A DNA stretch of 64,000 bases from Roseivivax halotolerans (GCF_900115815.1 NZ_FOXV01000007.1:124001-188000); one strand, 5' to 3'; counted from the first letter of the stretch, positions 1 through 9,815 are shown. Numbers and translations are program-made. Notes: generated by a model from the letters alone, not told the origin.

Positions 1-2
1 TA

Positions 3-200
3 TACGGCACCGCGCTGACCTCGGGCCTTGGCGTCGACGATGTCGAGGCTTGGCCGGATATCCTCCAGGCCGTGACGGAGGAGGACATCCTGTCTGTCGC
101 TCGAAATGTGCTTGACCTCGACCAGTCCGTCACGGGCTGGCTGATGGCACCCGAGCCGCAAGCCGACGCAGCAGAAGCGCAACCGGAGGTGACCCAATGA
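3..200 (+). CDS. M16 family peptidase, C-terminal fragment (5' end outside window)
   Basis: The frame is open from base 3 and gives 65 codons before TGA at 198-200. The stop overlaps the ATG of the next gene in an ATGA arrangement, so the two are translationally coupled. The visible tail has the look of the last helices of an M16 peptidase (alternating acidic helix, then an Ala/Glu/Gln-rich end). The next gene is an M16 member without the zinc motif, and such proteins are usually paired with an active subunit, so this is probably the catalytic partner. The catalytic part is not in the window, so the assignment rests mainly on context. Confidence 0.6.
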   Translation, partial: YGTALTSGLGVDDVEAWPDILQAVTEEDILSVARNVLDLDQSVTGWLMAPEPQADAAEAQPEVTQ

Positions 201-1513
201 TCCGCATCGTTCTGACCGGCATCGCCTGCCTCTGGGCGGCCTCTGCCACCGCCGCGATCGATATTCAGGAAGTGACCTCCGAGAACGGGCACGAGGCCTG
301 GCTCGTGGAGGAGCCGTCGATCCCCTTCGTCAATCTCGAATTGCGTTTCGAGGGTGGGGCGTCGCTCGACCCCGAGGGCAAGCGCGGTGCGACGAACCTG
401 ATGGTCGGTCTGCTCGAGGAAGGCTCGGGGGAGATGGATGCCCGCGCCTTCATCGCCGCGCAGGAAAGCCTCGCCGCGTCGTTTTCCTACGATGTGGGCG
501 ACGACATGGTGACGGTCTCGGCGCGGTTCCTGACCGAGAACATGGACGAGGCCATAGCCCTCCTGCGCCAGAGCCTTGTCGAGCCCGCATTCGACGACGC
601 GTCGATCACGCGGGTCAAAGGTCAGGTGCTTTCGGCCATCCAAGCCGATTCCACCGACCCCGACACGATTGCCGCGAAGGCGTTCACCGCGCGGGTTTTC
701 GGCGATCATCCTTATGGCAGCATGATCCAGGGCACCGCCGAGAGCGTCGAGGCGATCACCCGCGAGGATCTCGTCGCTGCCAAGGAGGCAGCCATCGTCA
801 CAAGCCGCGCCCATGTGGGTGCGGCGGGCGATATCTCTGCGGAAGAGCTGGGCGAGCTGATGGATACGCTCTTCGAAGGTCTGCCCGCTGACGGTCCGCC
901 GCTGCCGGAGGCGGTAGAGGTCGAAACGGAAGCCGACACAGAGATCGTGCCGTTCGATACGCCGCAATCCGTTGCCGTCTTCGGTCACGCGGGTATCGAC
1001 CGCGATGATCCCGACTACTTCGCGGCCTACGTGATGAACCAGATCCTCGGCGGCGGCGGCTTCGAGGCCCGGCTCATGACCGAGGTTCGCGAAAAGCGCG
1101 GCCTGACCTACGGAGTTTATTCCTACCTCGCCGACAAGGATCACGCCGATCTCGTCATGGGGCGCGTTGCCTCGGCCAATGATCGTATCGCCGAGGCGAT
1201 CGAGGTCATCCGCGCCGAATGGCGGCGCATGGCCGAAGAGGGCGTCACTCAAGACGAGCTCGACCAGGCGAAGACATACCTGACCGGCGCCTATCCGTTG
1301 CGCTTCGACGGGAATGCGCCCATCGCGAATATCATCGTCGGCATGCAGACGCAGGATCTCGATCCGGATTACGTGAACACGCGCAACGACAAGGTGGACG
1401 CGGTCACCATCGAGGATGTCCGCCGCGTCGCCGCCCGGCTCCTGAAGCCGGAGGAGTTGCTGTTCGTGGTGGTCGGTCAGCCCGAGGGGCTGGAGGCCGA
1501 GGTCAGCCAGTAA
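197..1513 (+). CDS. M16 family zinc-peptidase homologue, probably non-catalytic subunit, exported
   Basis: The 438-residue product starts with a signal peptide (hydrophobic residues 4-19, Ala-rich cleavage site near 19-20), so it probably acts in the periplasm. It has the two-lobe M16 layout: the N-terminal lobe carries GGASLD at 53-58, and the C-terminal lobe carries EVREKRGLTYG near 295-306, the conserved substrate-side motif. The position where active M16 enzymes carry HxxEH reads ATNLMVGLL (about 65-73), so the zinc ligands are absent. Two-gene M16B systems commonly combine one active and one inactive subunit. The upstream coupled gene fits the active one. The substrate is unknown. Confidence 0.85.
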   Translation: MIRIVLTGIACLWAASATAAIDIQEVTSENGHEAWLVEEPSIPFVNLELRFEGGASLDPEGKRGATNLMVGLLEEGSGEMDARAFIAAQESLAASFSYDVGDDMVTVSARFLTENMDEAIALLRQSLVEPAFDDASITRVKGQVLSAIQADSTDPDTIAAKAFTARVFGDHPYGSMIQGTAESVEAITREDLVAAKEAAIVTSRAHVGAAGDISAEELGELMDTLFEGLPADGPPLPEAVEVETEADTEIVPFDTPQSVAVFGHAGIDRDDPDYFAAYVMNQILGGGGFEARLMTEVREKRGLTYGVYSYLADKDHADLVMGRVASANDRIAEAIEVIRAEWRRMAEEGVTQDELDQAKTYLTGAYPLRFDGNAPIANIIVGMQTQDLDPDYVNTRNDKVDAVTIEDVRRVAARLLKPEELLFVVVGQPEGLEAEVSQ

Positions 1514-1525
1514 GGCGCCATAGGC

Positions 1526-1558
1526 AAAAACGAGTGCGGAGGCGTTGGGCCTCCGCAC
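1526..1558 (-). terminator. Rho-independent terminator of dapA
   Basis: A perfect 10-bp stem (1534-1543 with 1549-1558, 5-nt loop) is followed on the minus strand by a T5 run (the A run at 1526-1530). It lies 9 bp beyond the dapA stop. On the plus strand there is no T run, so it is strong for dapA only, although it may also slow transcripts of the M16 pair. Confidence 0.85.
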
Positions 1559-1567
1559 ATCGCCGTA

Positions 1568-2443
1568 TCAGTTGACGAGACCGGCGTAGCGCAGCGCGTC
1601 ATCCACCTTGGCACGGGTCTCGGGCGTCAGCGGCACGAGGGGCGGACGCACCTCTTCGCCGCAGAGACCAAGCTGCGACATGGCGTATTTCGCTCCGCAA
1701 AGACCCGGTTCGGTGAAGATCGCGTGATGCAACGGCATCAGCCGGTCCTGCACCTTCAGCGCATGGGCGTAATCGCCTGCAAGGCATGCATCCTGCAACT
1801 CGGCGCACATGGCCGGCGCGACATTGGCCGTGACCGAGATGCAGCCCACACCGCCTTGCGCGTTGAAACCATGCGCCGTGGCATCCTCGCCAGAGATCTG
1901 AAGGAACTCGGTGCCGCAGGTGATCCGCTGGGCGCAGACCCGCGCGAGGTCGGCGGTTGCGTCCTTTACACCGACGATCCGCGGCAGCTTGGCAAGCTCA
2001 CCCATCGTGATCGGGGACATGTCCACCGCCGAGCGGCCGGGAATGTTGTAGATGATGATGGGCAGGTTCGTCTCGTCGTGCAGCATCTTGAAATGCGCGT
2101 AGAGACCGGCCTGCGTCGGCTTGTTGTAATAAGGCGTGACGACGAGCGCGCAATCGGCGCCCACGGACTCGGCATGCTTGATGAAGCGCAGCGCCTCCGC
2201 CGAATTGTTCGACCCCGCCCCGGCAATCACCGGCACGCGACCTGCGGCCTGCCGCACCACGGTCTCCACGACTGCCTCGTGCTCTTCGTGGCTGAGCGTC
2301 GGGCTCTCGCCCGTCGTGCCGACCGGCACCAGCCCATGCGTGCCCTGTTCGACATGCCAGTCGACGAGACGTTTGAGCGTGTCGAAATCCACAGCGCCGT
2401 CCTTGAACGGCGTCACCAGGGCAACCATCGACCCCTTGAACAT
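1568..2443 (-). CDS. dapA: 4-hydroxy-tetrahydrodipicolinate synthase
   Basis: This cytoplasmic 291-residue enzyme condenses pyruvate with aspartate semialdehyde, the first step of the diaminopimelate/lysine branch that feeds peptidoglycan. The DapA residues are all visible: the TT pair at 43-44, Tyr106 (TPYYNKP), Tyr132 and Arg137 (IYNIPGR), and the Schiff-base Lys160 (GVKDATAD). Numbering is one less than in the E. coli enzyme. The frame is open further upstream, but the ATG at 2443 is preceded by a good AAAGGAG site and gives the normal family length. A terminator follows. The divergent neighbour is a lytic transglycosylase. Confidence 0.97.
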   Translation of the reverse strand: MFKGSMVALVTPFKDGAVDFDTLKRLVDWHVEQGTHGLVPVGTTGESPTLSHEEHEAVVETVVRQAAGRVPVIAGAGSNNSAEALRFIKHAESVGADCALVVTPYYNKPTQAGLYAHFKMLHDETNLPIIIYNIPGRSAVDMSPITMGELAKLPRIVGVKDATADLARVCAQRITCGTEFLQISGEDATAHGFNAQGGVGCISVTANVAPAMCAELQDACLAGDYAHALKVQDRLMPLHHAIFTEPGLCGAKYAMSQLGLCGEEVRPPLVPLTPETRAKVDDALRYAGLVN

Positions 2444-2590
2444 GACACGCTCCTTTCCCGTTTCACGAGGCACGCTTTGCCCCATCCGAAGAGGATTCGA
2501 AAATTCCCGCGAAAGTGAGTTGCGGGTGCCGCTCTTGGCCATATCCTCAGGGGCGTGTCTATCCATCCTCAGCGCGGAAATTGCAAGACG

Positions 2591-4540
2591 ATGCTCAGCC
2601 GGTTCTTCATGGCCAGCCTGGCCGTTTCTCTTTGGCTCACCGCACCTGCGGCGCATGCTCAGGCGGCTCTCGCCCGGGCGATGTCCGACATGCGTGACGG
2701 CAACTGGGCCGCTGCCATGATCGAGGCGCGCGGCGACGGTCAGGCAGCGCTCGACATCATCCTATGGCATTACCTGCGCGACGGGCAGGGCGACGCATCG
2801 CAGGTGCTCGACTTCGTGGAGCGGAACGCGGATTGGCCCGGTATGCCCTATCTGCGCGAGAAGAGCGAAGAGGCCGTCACCGCCGCAAGCCACGAGGATG
2901 TGCGCGATTTCTTCGCTGACAACCGCCCCCAGACCGGCACCGGCGCGCTATCGCTGGCGCGAGCCTACCGGCATTTCGGTGATGAAGGCGCATCGGATGC
3001 GGAGATCGTGCTTGCCTGGCGCACGCTGTCGATGTCGAGCGAGGAACACGCGACCTTCCTCGCCAATCACGCCGACCTTCTGCGGCCGCATCATAATGCG
3101 CGGCTCGACATGGCGCTCTGGCAGGGCTGGGAAGTCAATGCCCGCCGCATGCTGCCGCTCGTCTCGGACGGCCAACGCGCGCTCGCCGAGGCGCGGCTTG
3201 CGCTCTACGACGAAGCGCCCGGCGTCGATACGCTGATCGAGGCGGTGCCCGATGAGCTGGCGAACGATCCCGGCCTCGCCCATGCGCGATTCGTCTGGCG
3301 CGCGCGGAAAGGGCGCGACGCCGACGCCATCGAGATGCTGCTCGAGCGCTCAAGCAGCGCCACCGATCTCGGAGAGCCGGCCGCCTGGGCGAACCGCCGG
3401 CAAGACCTTGCACGCGAGCGGATGCTCGATGACGCGCATCAGGAAGCCTACCGCATCGCGTCTTCGCATCACCTTCTTGGCGGCAGCGACTTCGCGGCAT
3501 TGGAATGGCTGTCAGGCTACATCGCGCTCACTTTCCTCGATGATGCCGAAGCCGCGACGCGTCATTTCATGGCGTTCCGCGGGGCAGTCGACACGCCTAT
3601 CTCTCTCGGCCGCGCCGGCTACTGGCTGGGCCGTGCCCGCGAGGCGGCGGGCGATGTCACCGGCGCGGACGATGCCTACACATTCGGCGCGCAATACCAG
3701 ACCTCGTTCTACGGGCTTCTGGCTGCGGAGCGCGCGGGGCTCCCGCCGGAGCCACGCCTCGATGGCAACGAGGATTTCGGGGATTGGGAAAGCGCGGACT
3801 GGACCGACACATCGGTTTACCGCGCGGCGATGCTTCTGATGGAGAACGGCGAGGATTGGCTTGCCGAGCGCTTCCTGACGCATCTCGCCGAACGGCTCGA
3901 CCGGCAAGGGATCGGCCAGATGGGCGACATGCTCGCCGAAATGGACAAGCCGCATATCCAGGTGATGCTCGGCAAGCGGGCAGCGCAGGCGGGCCTTGAG
4001 GTCTATGGCCCCTATTACCCGCTGCATCCGCTGGTGGATCGCGACCACCCGGTGCCGACCGAGATGGTGCTCGCCATCGCCCGCCGCGAGTCGGAGTTCG
4101 ATCCGAGCGTCATATCGGGTGCGGGCGCGCGTGGTCTCATGCAGCTCATGCCGGGCACCGCGCAGGAAGTGTCGGGCTGGCTCGGGGAGAATTACGCGCT
4201 CGAGCGGCTCACGCGGGAGCCGGTCTACAACTCCCGGCTCGGCGCGGCTTATCTCGCGAACCTGGCCGAGCAATTCGACGGCAACGTTGTCATGGTCTCT
4301 GCCGGCTACAACGCGGGCCCCTCGCGGCCCATCGGCTGGATGCGCCTCAACGGGGATCCGCGCCGCGGCGAGATGGATGTGGTCGACTGGATCGAGCACA
4401 TCCCCTTCGACGAGACGCGCAATTACGTCATGCGCGTCGCCGAAAGCCTGCCGGTCTATCGCGCGCGGCTTGGCAAGGACCCGCACCCGGTGCCGTTCTC
4501 GGAGGAGCTCAGGGGATCGACGCTTGGCTCGGGGTCATGA
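2591..4540 (+). CDS. Soluble lytic murein transglycosylase (Slt family)
   Basis: The 649-residue periplasmic enzyme cleaves the MurNAc-GlcNAc bond to leave 1,6-anhydro ends. A signal peptide (residues 1-24, ending AHAQA) is followed by a long alpha-helical superhelical region (about 30-470) and a C-terminal SLT domain. The SLT motifs are clear: ARRESEF with catalytic Glu near 500, [13 protein letters not shown], and AGYNAGP. The frame begins 36 bp earlier, but the ATG at 2591 gives a clean signal peptide. It is divergent from dapA with a 147-bp gap, and its last 6 bp overlap the convergent DMT gene. Confidence 0.93.
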   Translation: MLSRFFMASLAVSLWLTAPAAHAQAALARAMSDMRDGNWAAAMIEARGDGQAALDIILWHYLRDGQGDASQVLDFVERNADWPGMPYLREKSEEAVTAASHEDVRDFFADNRPQTGTGALSLARAYRHFGDEGASDAEIVLAWRTLSMSSEEHATFLANHADLLRPHHNARLDMALWQGWEVNARRMLPLVSDGQRALAEARLALYDEAPGVDTLIEAVPDELANDPGLAHARFVWRARKGRDADAIEMLLERSSSATDLGEPAAWANRRQDLARERMLDDAHQEAYRIASSHHLLGGSDFAALEWLSGYIALTFLDDAEAATRHFMAFRGAVDTPISLGRAGYWLGRAREAAGDVTGADDAYTFGAQYQTSFYGLLAAERAGLPPEPRLDGNEDFGDWESADWTDTSVYRAAMLLMENGEDWLAERFLTHLAERLDRQGIGQMGDMLAEMDKPHIQVMLGKRAAQAGLEVYGPYYPLHPLVDRDHPVPTEMVLAIARRESEFDPSVISGAGARGLMQLMPGTAQEVSGWLGENYALERLTREPVYNSRLGAAYLANLAEQFDGNVVMVSAGYNAGPSRPIGWMRLNGDPRRGEMDVVDWIEHIPFDETRNYVMRVAESLPVYRARLGKDPHPVPFSEELRGSTLGSGS

Positions 4541-5401
4541 CGCGCGACGCGCACGGGCAAGAGTGAAGAGACCCGCCGCCACGATGATCGCCGCGCCGAT
4601 CGCCACGTTGAGGCGCAGCGTCTCGCCGAAGACGAAGATACCGAGCGCCGAGGCGAAAGGCAGCTGCAAATAGGCGAAGGGCTGAACCGCGCTGGCCTCC
4701 GCCGCCTCGTAAGCCTTGATGAGCGTCCAATGCGCGAAAGACGCGGTGAGGCAGAGAAGCCCCATCCACGCCCAATCGCCGCTCGTCATCGGTTCCCATC
4801 GCCAGATGCCGAGCGCGGTCGTCACCACCGCGCCGACGACGCCCGTCCAGAAAAAGGTTGTCGCCGCCGTGTCGCGACGCGCAACGTAGCGGTTCAGAAG
4901 TCCGTAGAGCGCGAACATCAACGCCGCGAGCAGCGGTATCGCCGCGTAGGGCGAGAAGACACCGCCGGACGGCTGCAGGATGATGATCACCCCGACAAAG
5001 CCGACCGCAATCGCGAGCGCGCGCCGCCAGCCGACATACTCGCCAAGAACCGGGCCGGCGAAGAGCGCGATCATGAGCGGGTAGACCGCGAAGACCGCAT
5101 GGCTTTCGACGAGGCCAAGATAGACGAAGCCCTGAACCATCACGAGAACTTCGAGTGCGAGGAGCGCGGCGCGGAACACCTGCACCCACGGCTGCGCGCT
5201 TCGGGCTGCGGCCTTGATCGACCCGGCCTGCACCCGCGCCAACCCGATGACGAAGGCTGCGAAGAACCAGTAGCGGATCATGATGACCATGTAGGTGTTG
5301 TACGTCTCGGCGAGGTGCCTCGAGATGCCGTCCTGCATGGCGAAGACGAAAGTGGTCACGACCATCAGGCCGATGCCGCGCGTTGTGTCGTTGCTGGTCA
5401 T
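4535..5401 (-). CDS. DMT-superfamily (EamA) transporter
   Basis: The 288-residue integral membrane protein has about ten hydrophobic segments arranged as two EamA repeats, typical of drug/metabolite exporters of the inner membrane. The N-terminus (TTRGIGLMVVTTFVFAMQDG) and the second-half motif ending in VFGETLRL are characteristic. The start at 5401 forms an ATGA overlap with the end of mnmD, so it is translationally coupled to that gene. Substrates in this family (amino acids, nucleosides, drugs) cannot be predicted from sequence. Confidence 0.9.
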   Translation of the reverse strand: MTSNDTTRGIGLMVVTTFVFAMQDGISRHLAETYNTYMVIMIRYWFFAAFVIGLARVQAGSIKAAARSAQPWVQVFRAALLALEVLVMVQGFVYLGLVESHAVFAVYPLMIALFAGPVLGEYVGWRRALAIAVGFVGVIIILQPSGGVFSPYAAIPLLAALMFALYGLLNRYVARRDTAATTFFWTGVVGAVVTTALGIWRWEPMTSGDWAWMGLLCLTASFAHWTLIKAYEAAEASAVQPFAYLQLPFASALGIFVFGETLRLNVAIGAAIIVAAGLFTLARARRAS

Positions 5402-6072
5402 GGGATCTCTTTCCGGGCCACGCTCATGTGCCGCTTCCGCCCGTATCCCGGCACGCGGGAGACTGCAAACCCCGCCGCGGCAAGCGCCCGGCGCACATCC
5501 CCCGCGGCGGAATAGGTCGCGGCGGTGCCGCCCGGTGCGGTATGCTCCGCGACGGATGCCAGAAGCGCAGGTTCCCAGAGCTCGGGGTTCTTGGCGGGCG
5601 AGAAACCGTCGAGGAACCACGCATCGGCGGTGCCGTCCCACGCCGGAAGCGTGATCCGCGCATCGCCGACGCGCATCTCGAAGATCAGCTCATCGGTCTC
5701 AAAACTCGTTCGGCCGTCACGCCACATCGGCTCCAGCGTGGCGGCGATCTCCGCCAGTTCAGGGAAGGCGCCCTGCGCGCGGATCATGTCCTCGGGCGCC
5801 ATCGGGAACGCCTCGAAGGTGGTGAAGCGCAACGGGCCTGCGGTGCCGCTCGCCCGCCAGGCCTCCAGTGCCGCCAGAAGATTGAGGCCGGTGCCGAAAC
5901 CCAGCTCGGCGATGTGGAAGCCTGGCGTGAACCGCTCGGGCAGGCCGTTGCCCGCAAGAAAGACATGTCGCGTCTCCGAGAGGCCGTCATCGAGCGAGAA
6001 ATACGGATCGTCGAACCGGGTCGAGACGGGCACCCGCCCGTCCCGCCAGTCGAGCTCGGCATGCTTGTGCAT
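5398..6072 (-). CDS. mnmD: tRNA (5-aminomethyluridine34) methyltransferase, MnmD type
   Basis: The 224-residue SAM-dependent methyltransferase probably makes the last step of mnm5(s2)U34 wobble modification, methylating nm5U to mnm5U. Motifs include the SAM loop ELGFGTGLNLLA (about residues 51-62) and the MnmD signature WFLDGFSPAKNPELW. The true start is MHKHAELDW at 6072; the frame is open further upstream, but that extension is low-complexity Arg/Pro-rich. In gamma-proteobacteria this domain is fused to an FAD oxidoreductase as MnmC. Here it stands alone, and the FAD partner is divergent 53 bp away. Confidence 0.93.
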   Translation of the reverse strand: MHKHAELDWRDGRVPVSTRFDDPYFSLDDGLSETRHVFLAGNGLPERFTPGFHIAELGFGTGLNLLAALEAWRASGTAGPLRFTTFEAFPMAPEDMIRAQGAFPELAEIAATLEPMWRDGRTSFETDELIFEMRVGDARITLPAWDGTADAWFLDGFSPAKNPELWEPALLASVAEHTAPGGTAATYSAAGDVRRALAAAGFAVSRVPGYGRKRHMSVARKEIP

Positions 6073-6125
6073 GGGGCAGGGCCTCGATAGCAGAACGGCG
6101 CGACACTGCGACGAAAGGCACGGCG

Positions 6126-7163
6126 ATGACAAGAGACGCGACCGTGATGGGGGCGGGGATCTTCGGCCTGAGCATCGCCTGGGCAATGGTCCAGCGCGGA
6201 GCGCGCGTGGCGGTGATCGATCCGAACGGGCCGGGCGCGGGATCCTCGGGCGGGATCGTCGGGGCCCTGGCTCCGCATGTGCCCGAGAATTGGAACGCCA
6301 AGAAGGCGTTTCAGCTGGGCAGCCTGCTGATGGCCGAGGCGTTCTGGTCCGAGGTGGCGGAGGCCGGAGGCGAAGCGCCCGGCTATGCCCGGCTCGGGCG
6401 TCTTCAACCCATCCCGGACGAGGCCGCACTGGCATTGGCCGAGGCGCGCATCGAAACCGCCAGGGTGCTCTGGAACGGTCAAGCCGACTGGACGATCATC
6501 GATCGCGTTGATGCGGATGCCTTCACGCCGCACTCGCCTACGGGCAAGCTCATCTTCGACACGCTGACAGCGCGTGTCCATCCGGCCCGAGGCTGCGCGG
6601 CGCTCGTGGCGGCACTAGAGGCGCGGGGCTGTCCGGTTCTGCGCGAAGGCGCTTTGCAAGGCTCGGTGGTCTGGGCGACCGGCTGGGACGGTCTAGAGGC
6701 CCTCTCCGAGACGTTCGGCAAGCGGGTGGGCGCGGGCGTGAAGGGGCAGGCTCTTCTTCTCGATCACGACGCGAGGCATGCACCGCAACTCTTCGTGGAC
6801 GGGTTGCATATCGTGCCGCACGCGGATGGAACGACGGCCATCGGGTCCACGACGGAGCGGGAATTCGATGCGCCACGCAGCACCGACCACGCCGCCGACG
6901 CGCTTCTGACCCGCGCGGTCGCCGCTGTGCCGGAGCTTCAGAGCGCCCGCATCCTGCGCCGCTGGGCGGGGGTGCGTCCACGCGCCAAGAGCCGCGCGCC
7001 GATGCTCGGGGCCTGGCCGGACCGGCCGGGGCACTTCATCGCGAATGGCGGTTTCAAGATCGGCTTCGGCATGGCGCCAAAGGTCGGAGACGTAATGGCC
7101 GATCTGGTGTTGGACGGGCGCGACGCGATCCCCGAGGGCTTCCGCGTCGAGGACAACCTCTAG
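6126..7163 (+). CDS. FAD-dependent oxidoreductase, MnmC C-domain/DAO family
   Basis: The 345-residue protein has a Rossmann FAD site at the N-terminus (MGAGIFGLSIAWA, GxGxxG near 9-14) and a DAO-fold C-terminal part (ILRRWAGVRPRAKSRAPMLG and NGGFKIGFGMAPKVGD). This domain in MnmC removes the carboxymethyl group of cmnm5U34. Its position divergent from mnmD supports the same role, with the two halves of MnmC split. Without that context it could equally be a glycine or D-amino-acid oxidase. The gene ends inside its own terminator. Confidence 0.75.
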   Translation: MTRDATVMGAGIFGLSIAWAMVQRGARVAVIDPNGPGAGSSGGIVGALAPHVPENWNAKKAFQLGSLLMAEAFWSEVAEAGGEAPGYARLGRLQPIPDEAALALAEARIETARVLWNGQADWTIIDRVDADAFTPHSPTGKLIFDTLTARVHPARGCAALVAALEARGCPVLREGALQGSVVWATGWDGLEALSETFGKRVGAGVKGQALLLDHDARHAPQLFVDGLHIVPHADGTTAIGSTTEREFDAPRSTDHAADALLTRAVAAVPELQSARILRRWAGVRPRAKSRAPMLGAWPDRPGHFIANGGFKIGFGMAPKVGDVMADLVLDGRDAIPEGFRVEDNL

Positions 7164-7194
7164 GAGCGCAACCGCCCCTAGAGGTCTTTCTCTT
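7156..7194 (+). terminator. Terminator of the FAD oxidoreductase gene
   Basis: A 9-bp perfect stem (7156-7164 with 7177-7185, 12-nt loop) is followed by a T-rich tract CTTTCTCTT. The left arm contains the TAG stop codon, so the hairpin begins within the coding sequence. It also separates this gene from the convergent kpsE-like gene, whose stop is at 7193. Confidence 0.7.
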
Positions 7195-8941
7195 AGCTTG
7201 AGACCTGTTCGCGCAGGATCGATGCCGTGAGCGAGATCATCAGATAGATGCCGGCGAAGATCAGGAACGCCAGGATCGTGTTCTCGAAACTCCGCGGGTA
7301 GCTGGGATCCTCGGAGGCCACGGGCACGACGGAGGTGGTCAGGTAGCGCGCCTGGCTGTCGGCCTCGCGGCGCGCGCTTTCCAGTCGTTCGAGCGCCGAT
7401 TGCAGCATCAGATCGCGCGTGGCGAGGTCCGCCTGGGCCAGCTGCGTTCGGATCGCGATCTCGGCGAGGTTGCCGTCGCCGGTCGTCTCGGTGGTCATGC
7501 GCTCGTTGAGCTGGCCGAGCATGTTGTTGATCCGCCGGATATCGCCTTCGACACCTTCAACGCGGCTCTGGTTCGGACGCGGGTTATCGAGCAGCGCTTG
7601 CCGCTGCAACTGTTTCTCCTGAAGCTGCACTTCGAGGGAGCTGATCTGGCTACGCAGGGATGCGATCTTGGCCTCGGGGTCGAGCAGCGCGTTCTCCTGC
7701 TGGAGACGCACCAGCATCTCCTGCGCGTCGACGCGCTTTTCTTCGGCTTCGGCGAGGCCCTCTTCGGCATCGACCACAGCGGTCTCGCGCTTGCGCTGGG
7801 TGAGATTGTCGACCCGCTCTTCGGCGTAGTCGATCAGCGCTTCGGAGAATTGCTTTGCGAGCAGCGGATCCGCGGCGCGGACTTCCATCCGTACGACACC
7901 CTCGGTCGGATCGTAACCGATCTCCACGTTGCGCTTGTAGACCTTGTAAGTGTCTTCCATCGACGCATCGGCATCGAGGCGCTGAATGGGGTCGATATCG
8001 TCCTGCATGAAATGCTCGCGGAACCCGACATCCTGGTCGAGCCTCAACATCGCATCCTTCGAGGAAAGGTAGGATTGCACCGCAATGGCGTCCTGGTTCG
8101 TAGCGAACTGGGTGCCCGAGAGGAGGCCGCCCATGCCGCCCGATCCGCCGCCACCGCCGTCGTTCTTCAGGATAAGGAACTCGGACTTGGTGGCATACAT
8201 CGGGGTCGCCACGGCGTAGAAGTAATAGCCCGCGATGAGGGTCGGCAGCATCACGAAGAAGGCAAGGCGCGCCATCATCAGCGCGAAGCGGCGACGCCGA
8301 CGCTTGCCGAGCTCGCGTTGCACCTTCGCCACTTCCATCGCGCGGCGCTCGGCGGTGCTCATTGTCTCCGTCGAGGGGACCTGCTGCTTCTTCAACGGAA
8401 TCGTCTGCGGCAGTTTCACACCGTCACCGACACGGGCCGGATCGACCGGATTGGCGCGGGTCGGAAGGCCCGGCTCACCGGTGCTCTGCCCGTCGGACTC
8501 GTCGCGCCCGACGACGAGCTCGAGCATGTTGGCGCGCTGGAACGGGTCGATCCCCTTGGCGCGCAGGAGCCGCACCGCATCGAAATCCGAGGTCGGCGCG
8601 AGGCCGTGTTTCTGCGCCATGCGCCGCGCCATGCGTAGCTGCCGGCCGGTCAGACCTTCCTGGCGGATCTTCTGCATGTCCGTCTCGCCCGCGACCTGCC
8701 CGGCGCTGGATACTTCCCCCGAGCGTGGCTGAGGCGCGGAGGACGCTTCGGTCTGACGCGAGGCATCCTCGCGCGGCGCGGTCGCGCGCTGCTCGGAACT
8801 TTGCGGCGGTGCGCTCATGCGGGTCTCGGGCTGGGCGGAGGGCGGTGTGTCCTCACGACCCTGTGCAGCCTCCGGTGCCGGCTGCGCCGATCCCTCGTTC
8901 CGGCGGATGCGGAACTTCTTAGCTTTGGGTTTCGTAGTCAT
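7193..8941 (-). CDS. Capsule polysaccharide export inner-membrane protein, KpsE/CtrB/RkpR-like
   Basis: The 582-residue protein is a polysaccharide co-polymerase type 3 family member that links the KpsMT ABC exporter to the outer membrane channel. Residues 1-190 are a Pro/Ser/Gln-rich, probably disordered cytoplasmic extension with one compact segment (about 95-145). TM1 lies near 219-243 after a poly-Arg stop-transfer run, then a long periplasmic region with coiled coils (about 350-530), and TM2 near 552-575. The long extension exceeds the roughly 380-residue E. coli KpsE. The start at 8941 overlaps the end of kpsT by 23 nt. Confidence 0.85.
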   Translation of the reverse strand: MTTKPKAKKFRIRRNEGSAQPAPEAAQGREDTPPSAQPETRMSAPPQSSEQRATAPREDASRQTEASSAPQPRSGEVSSAGQVAGETDMQKIRQEGLTGRQLRMARRMAQKHGLAPTSDFDAVRLLRAKGIDPFQRANMLELVVGRDESDGQSTGEPGLPTRANPVDPARVGDGVKLPQTIPLKKQQVPSTETMSTAERRAMEVAKVQRELGKRRRRRFALMMARLAFFVMLPTLIAGYYFYAVATPMYATKSEFLILKNDGGGGGSGGMGGLLSGTQFATNQDAIAVQSYLSSKDAMLRLDQDVGFREHFMQDDIDPIQRLDADASMEDTYKVYKRNVEIGYDPTEGVVRMEVRAADPLLAKQFSEALIDYAEERVDNLTQRKRETAVVDAEEGLAEAEEKRVDAQEMLVRLQQENALLDPEAKIASLRSQISSLEVQLQEKQLQRQALLDNPRPNQSRVEGVEGDIRRINNMLGQLNERMTTETTGDGNLAEIAIRTQLAQADLATRDLMLQSALERLESARREADSQARYLTTSVVPVASEDPSYPRSFENTILAFLIFAGIYLMISLTASILREQVSS

Positions 8942-9578
8942 AGAGCCGCTTGGCCTCTTCCAGGGTATCGAACATGTGCAGGTGGCCATCCATGAGGACA
9001 CCGGCCTTCTTCGCAAACTTTTCGAGCAGGGCGGGCTGGTGCGACACGATCACGAGCGTCGAGCGCTGGAGCCGTTCGGCCAGAAGGTCGCCCGCCTTCT
9101 TGTTGAATTCCACGTCGGTCGAGTTCGGCATCCCTTCGTCGATGAGATACATATCGAAGTCGAGCGCCAGAAGCAGCGAAAACGTGAAGCGGGCCTTCAT
9201 GCCCGAGGAATAGGTGCCGAGCGGCTGATCGAAATACTCGCCGAGCCCGCAAACCCAGCGCGAGAATGCCTCGACGTAATCGGGATCGAGGCCGTAGATC
9301 TTCGCGATGAAACGGGAATTTTCGGCAGCCGAGATCCGGTTGACCACGCCGCCCATATACCCCAGCGGGAAGGAGATGCGGCCTTCGCGTCGGATTGCGC
9401 CCTCATCGGGCTTTTCGAGCCCGGCCATCATGTTGACGAGGGTCGTCTTGCCGGTGCCGTTCGGCGCGAGAATCCCGATCGCGTCGCCCATCTCCACGCG
9501 GAAGGACGCCTGGTTCAGGATCACCTTGTGATGCGATCCGGTCCAGAAGGATTTGCTGACGCTTTCGAACTCCAACAT
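8919..9578 (-). CDS. kpsT: Polysaccharide export ABC transporter ATP-binding protein, KpsT-like
   Basis: The 219-residue ATPase has a Walker A APNGTGKTT (about 38-46), signature YSSGMKAR, and the KpsT/Wzt-type Walker B FDMYLIDEGM. The family powers export of capsular or related lipid-linked polysaccharide across the inner membrane with a KpsM permease. No KpsM is encoded beside it. Only the KpsE-like gene follows, overlapping by 23 nt. The frame is open upstream to 9641, but MLEFESVSKSF at 9578 matches the family N-terminus. Confidence 0.9.
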   Translation of the reverse strand: MLEFESVSKSFWTGSHHKVILNQASFRVEMGDAIGILAPNGTGKTTLVNMMAGLEKPDEGAIRREGRISFPLGYMGGVVNRISAAENSRFIAKIYGLDPDYVEAFSRWVCGLGEYFDQPLGTYSSGMKARFTFSLLLALDFDMYLIDEGMPNSTDVEFNKKAGDLLAERLQRSTLVIVSHQPALLEKFAKKAGVLMDGHLHMFDTLEEAKRLYDYETQS

Positions 9579-9815
9579 TGGCGCTATCCGAGACTGCTCT
9601 GCCGTTCTGCTAAGAGGCTTATGACGGCTTTGCACCACCATTGAGATGAAAATTTGGTCAGATTATGGCCCATGCAGGAAACAAAATCCAAGGTTTCAGG
9701 TGCGCTGTCTCCATTTCCGGAACCCTGCGCGACAGGCATGTGAATTGAAGCCCGCGCCGGGCGATCTACCTCCGCAGCGACGCTAGGATAAACGTCATGC
9801 AACAGGAGGTCTCCC

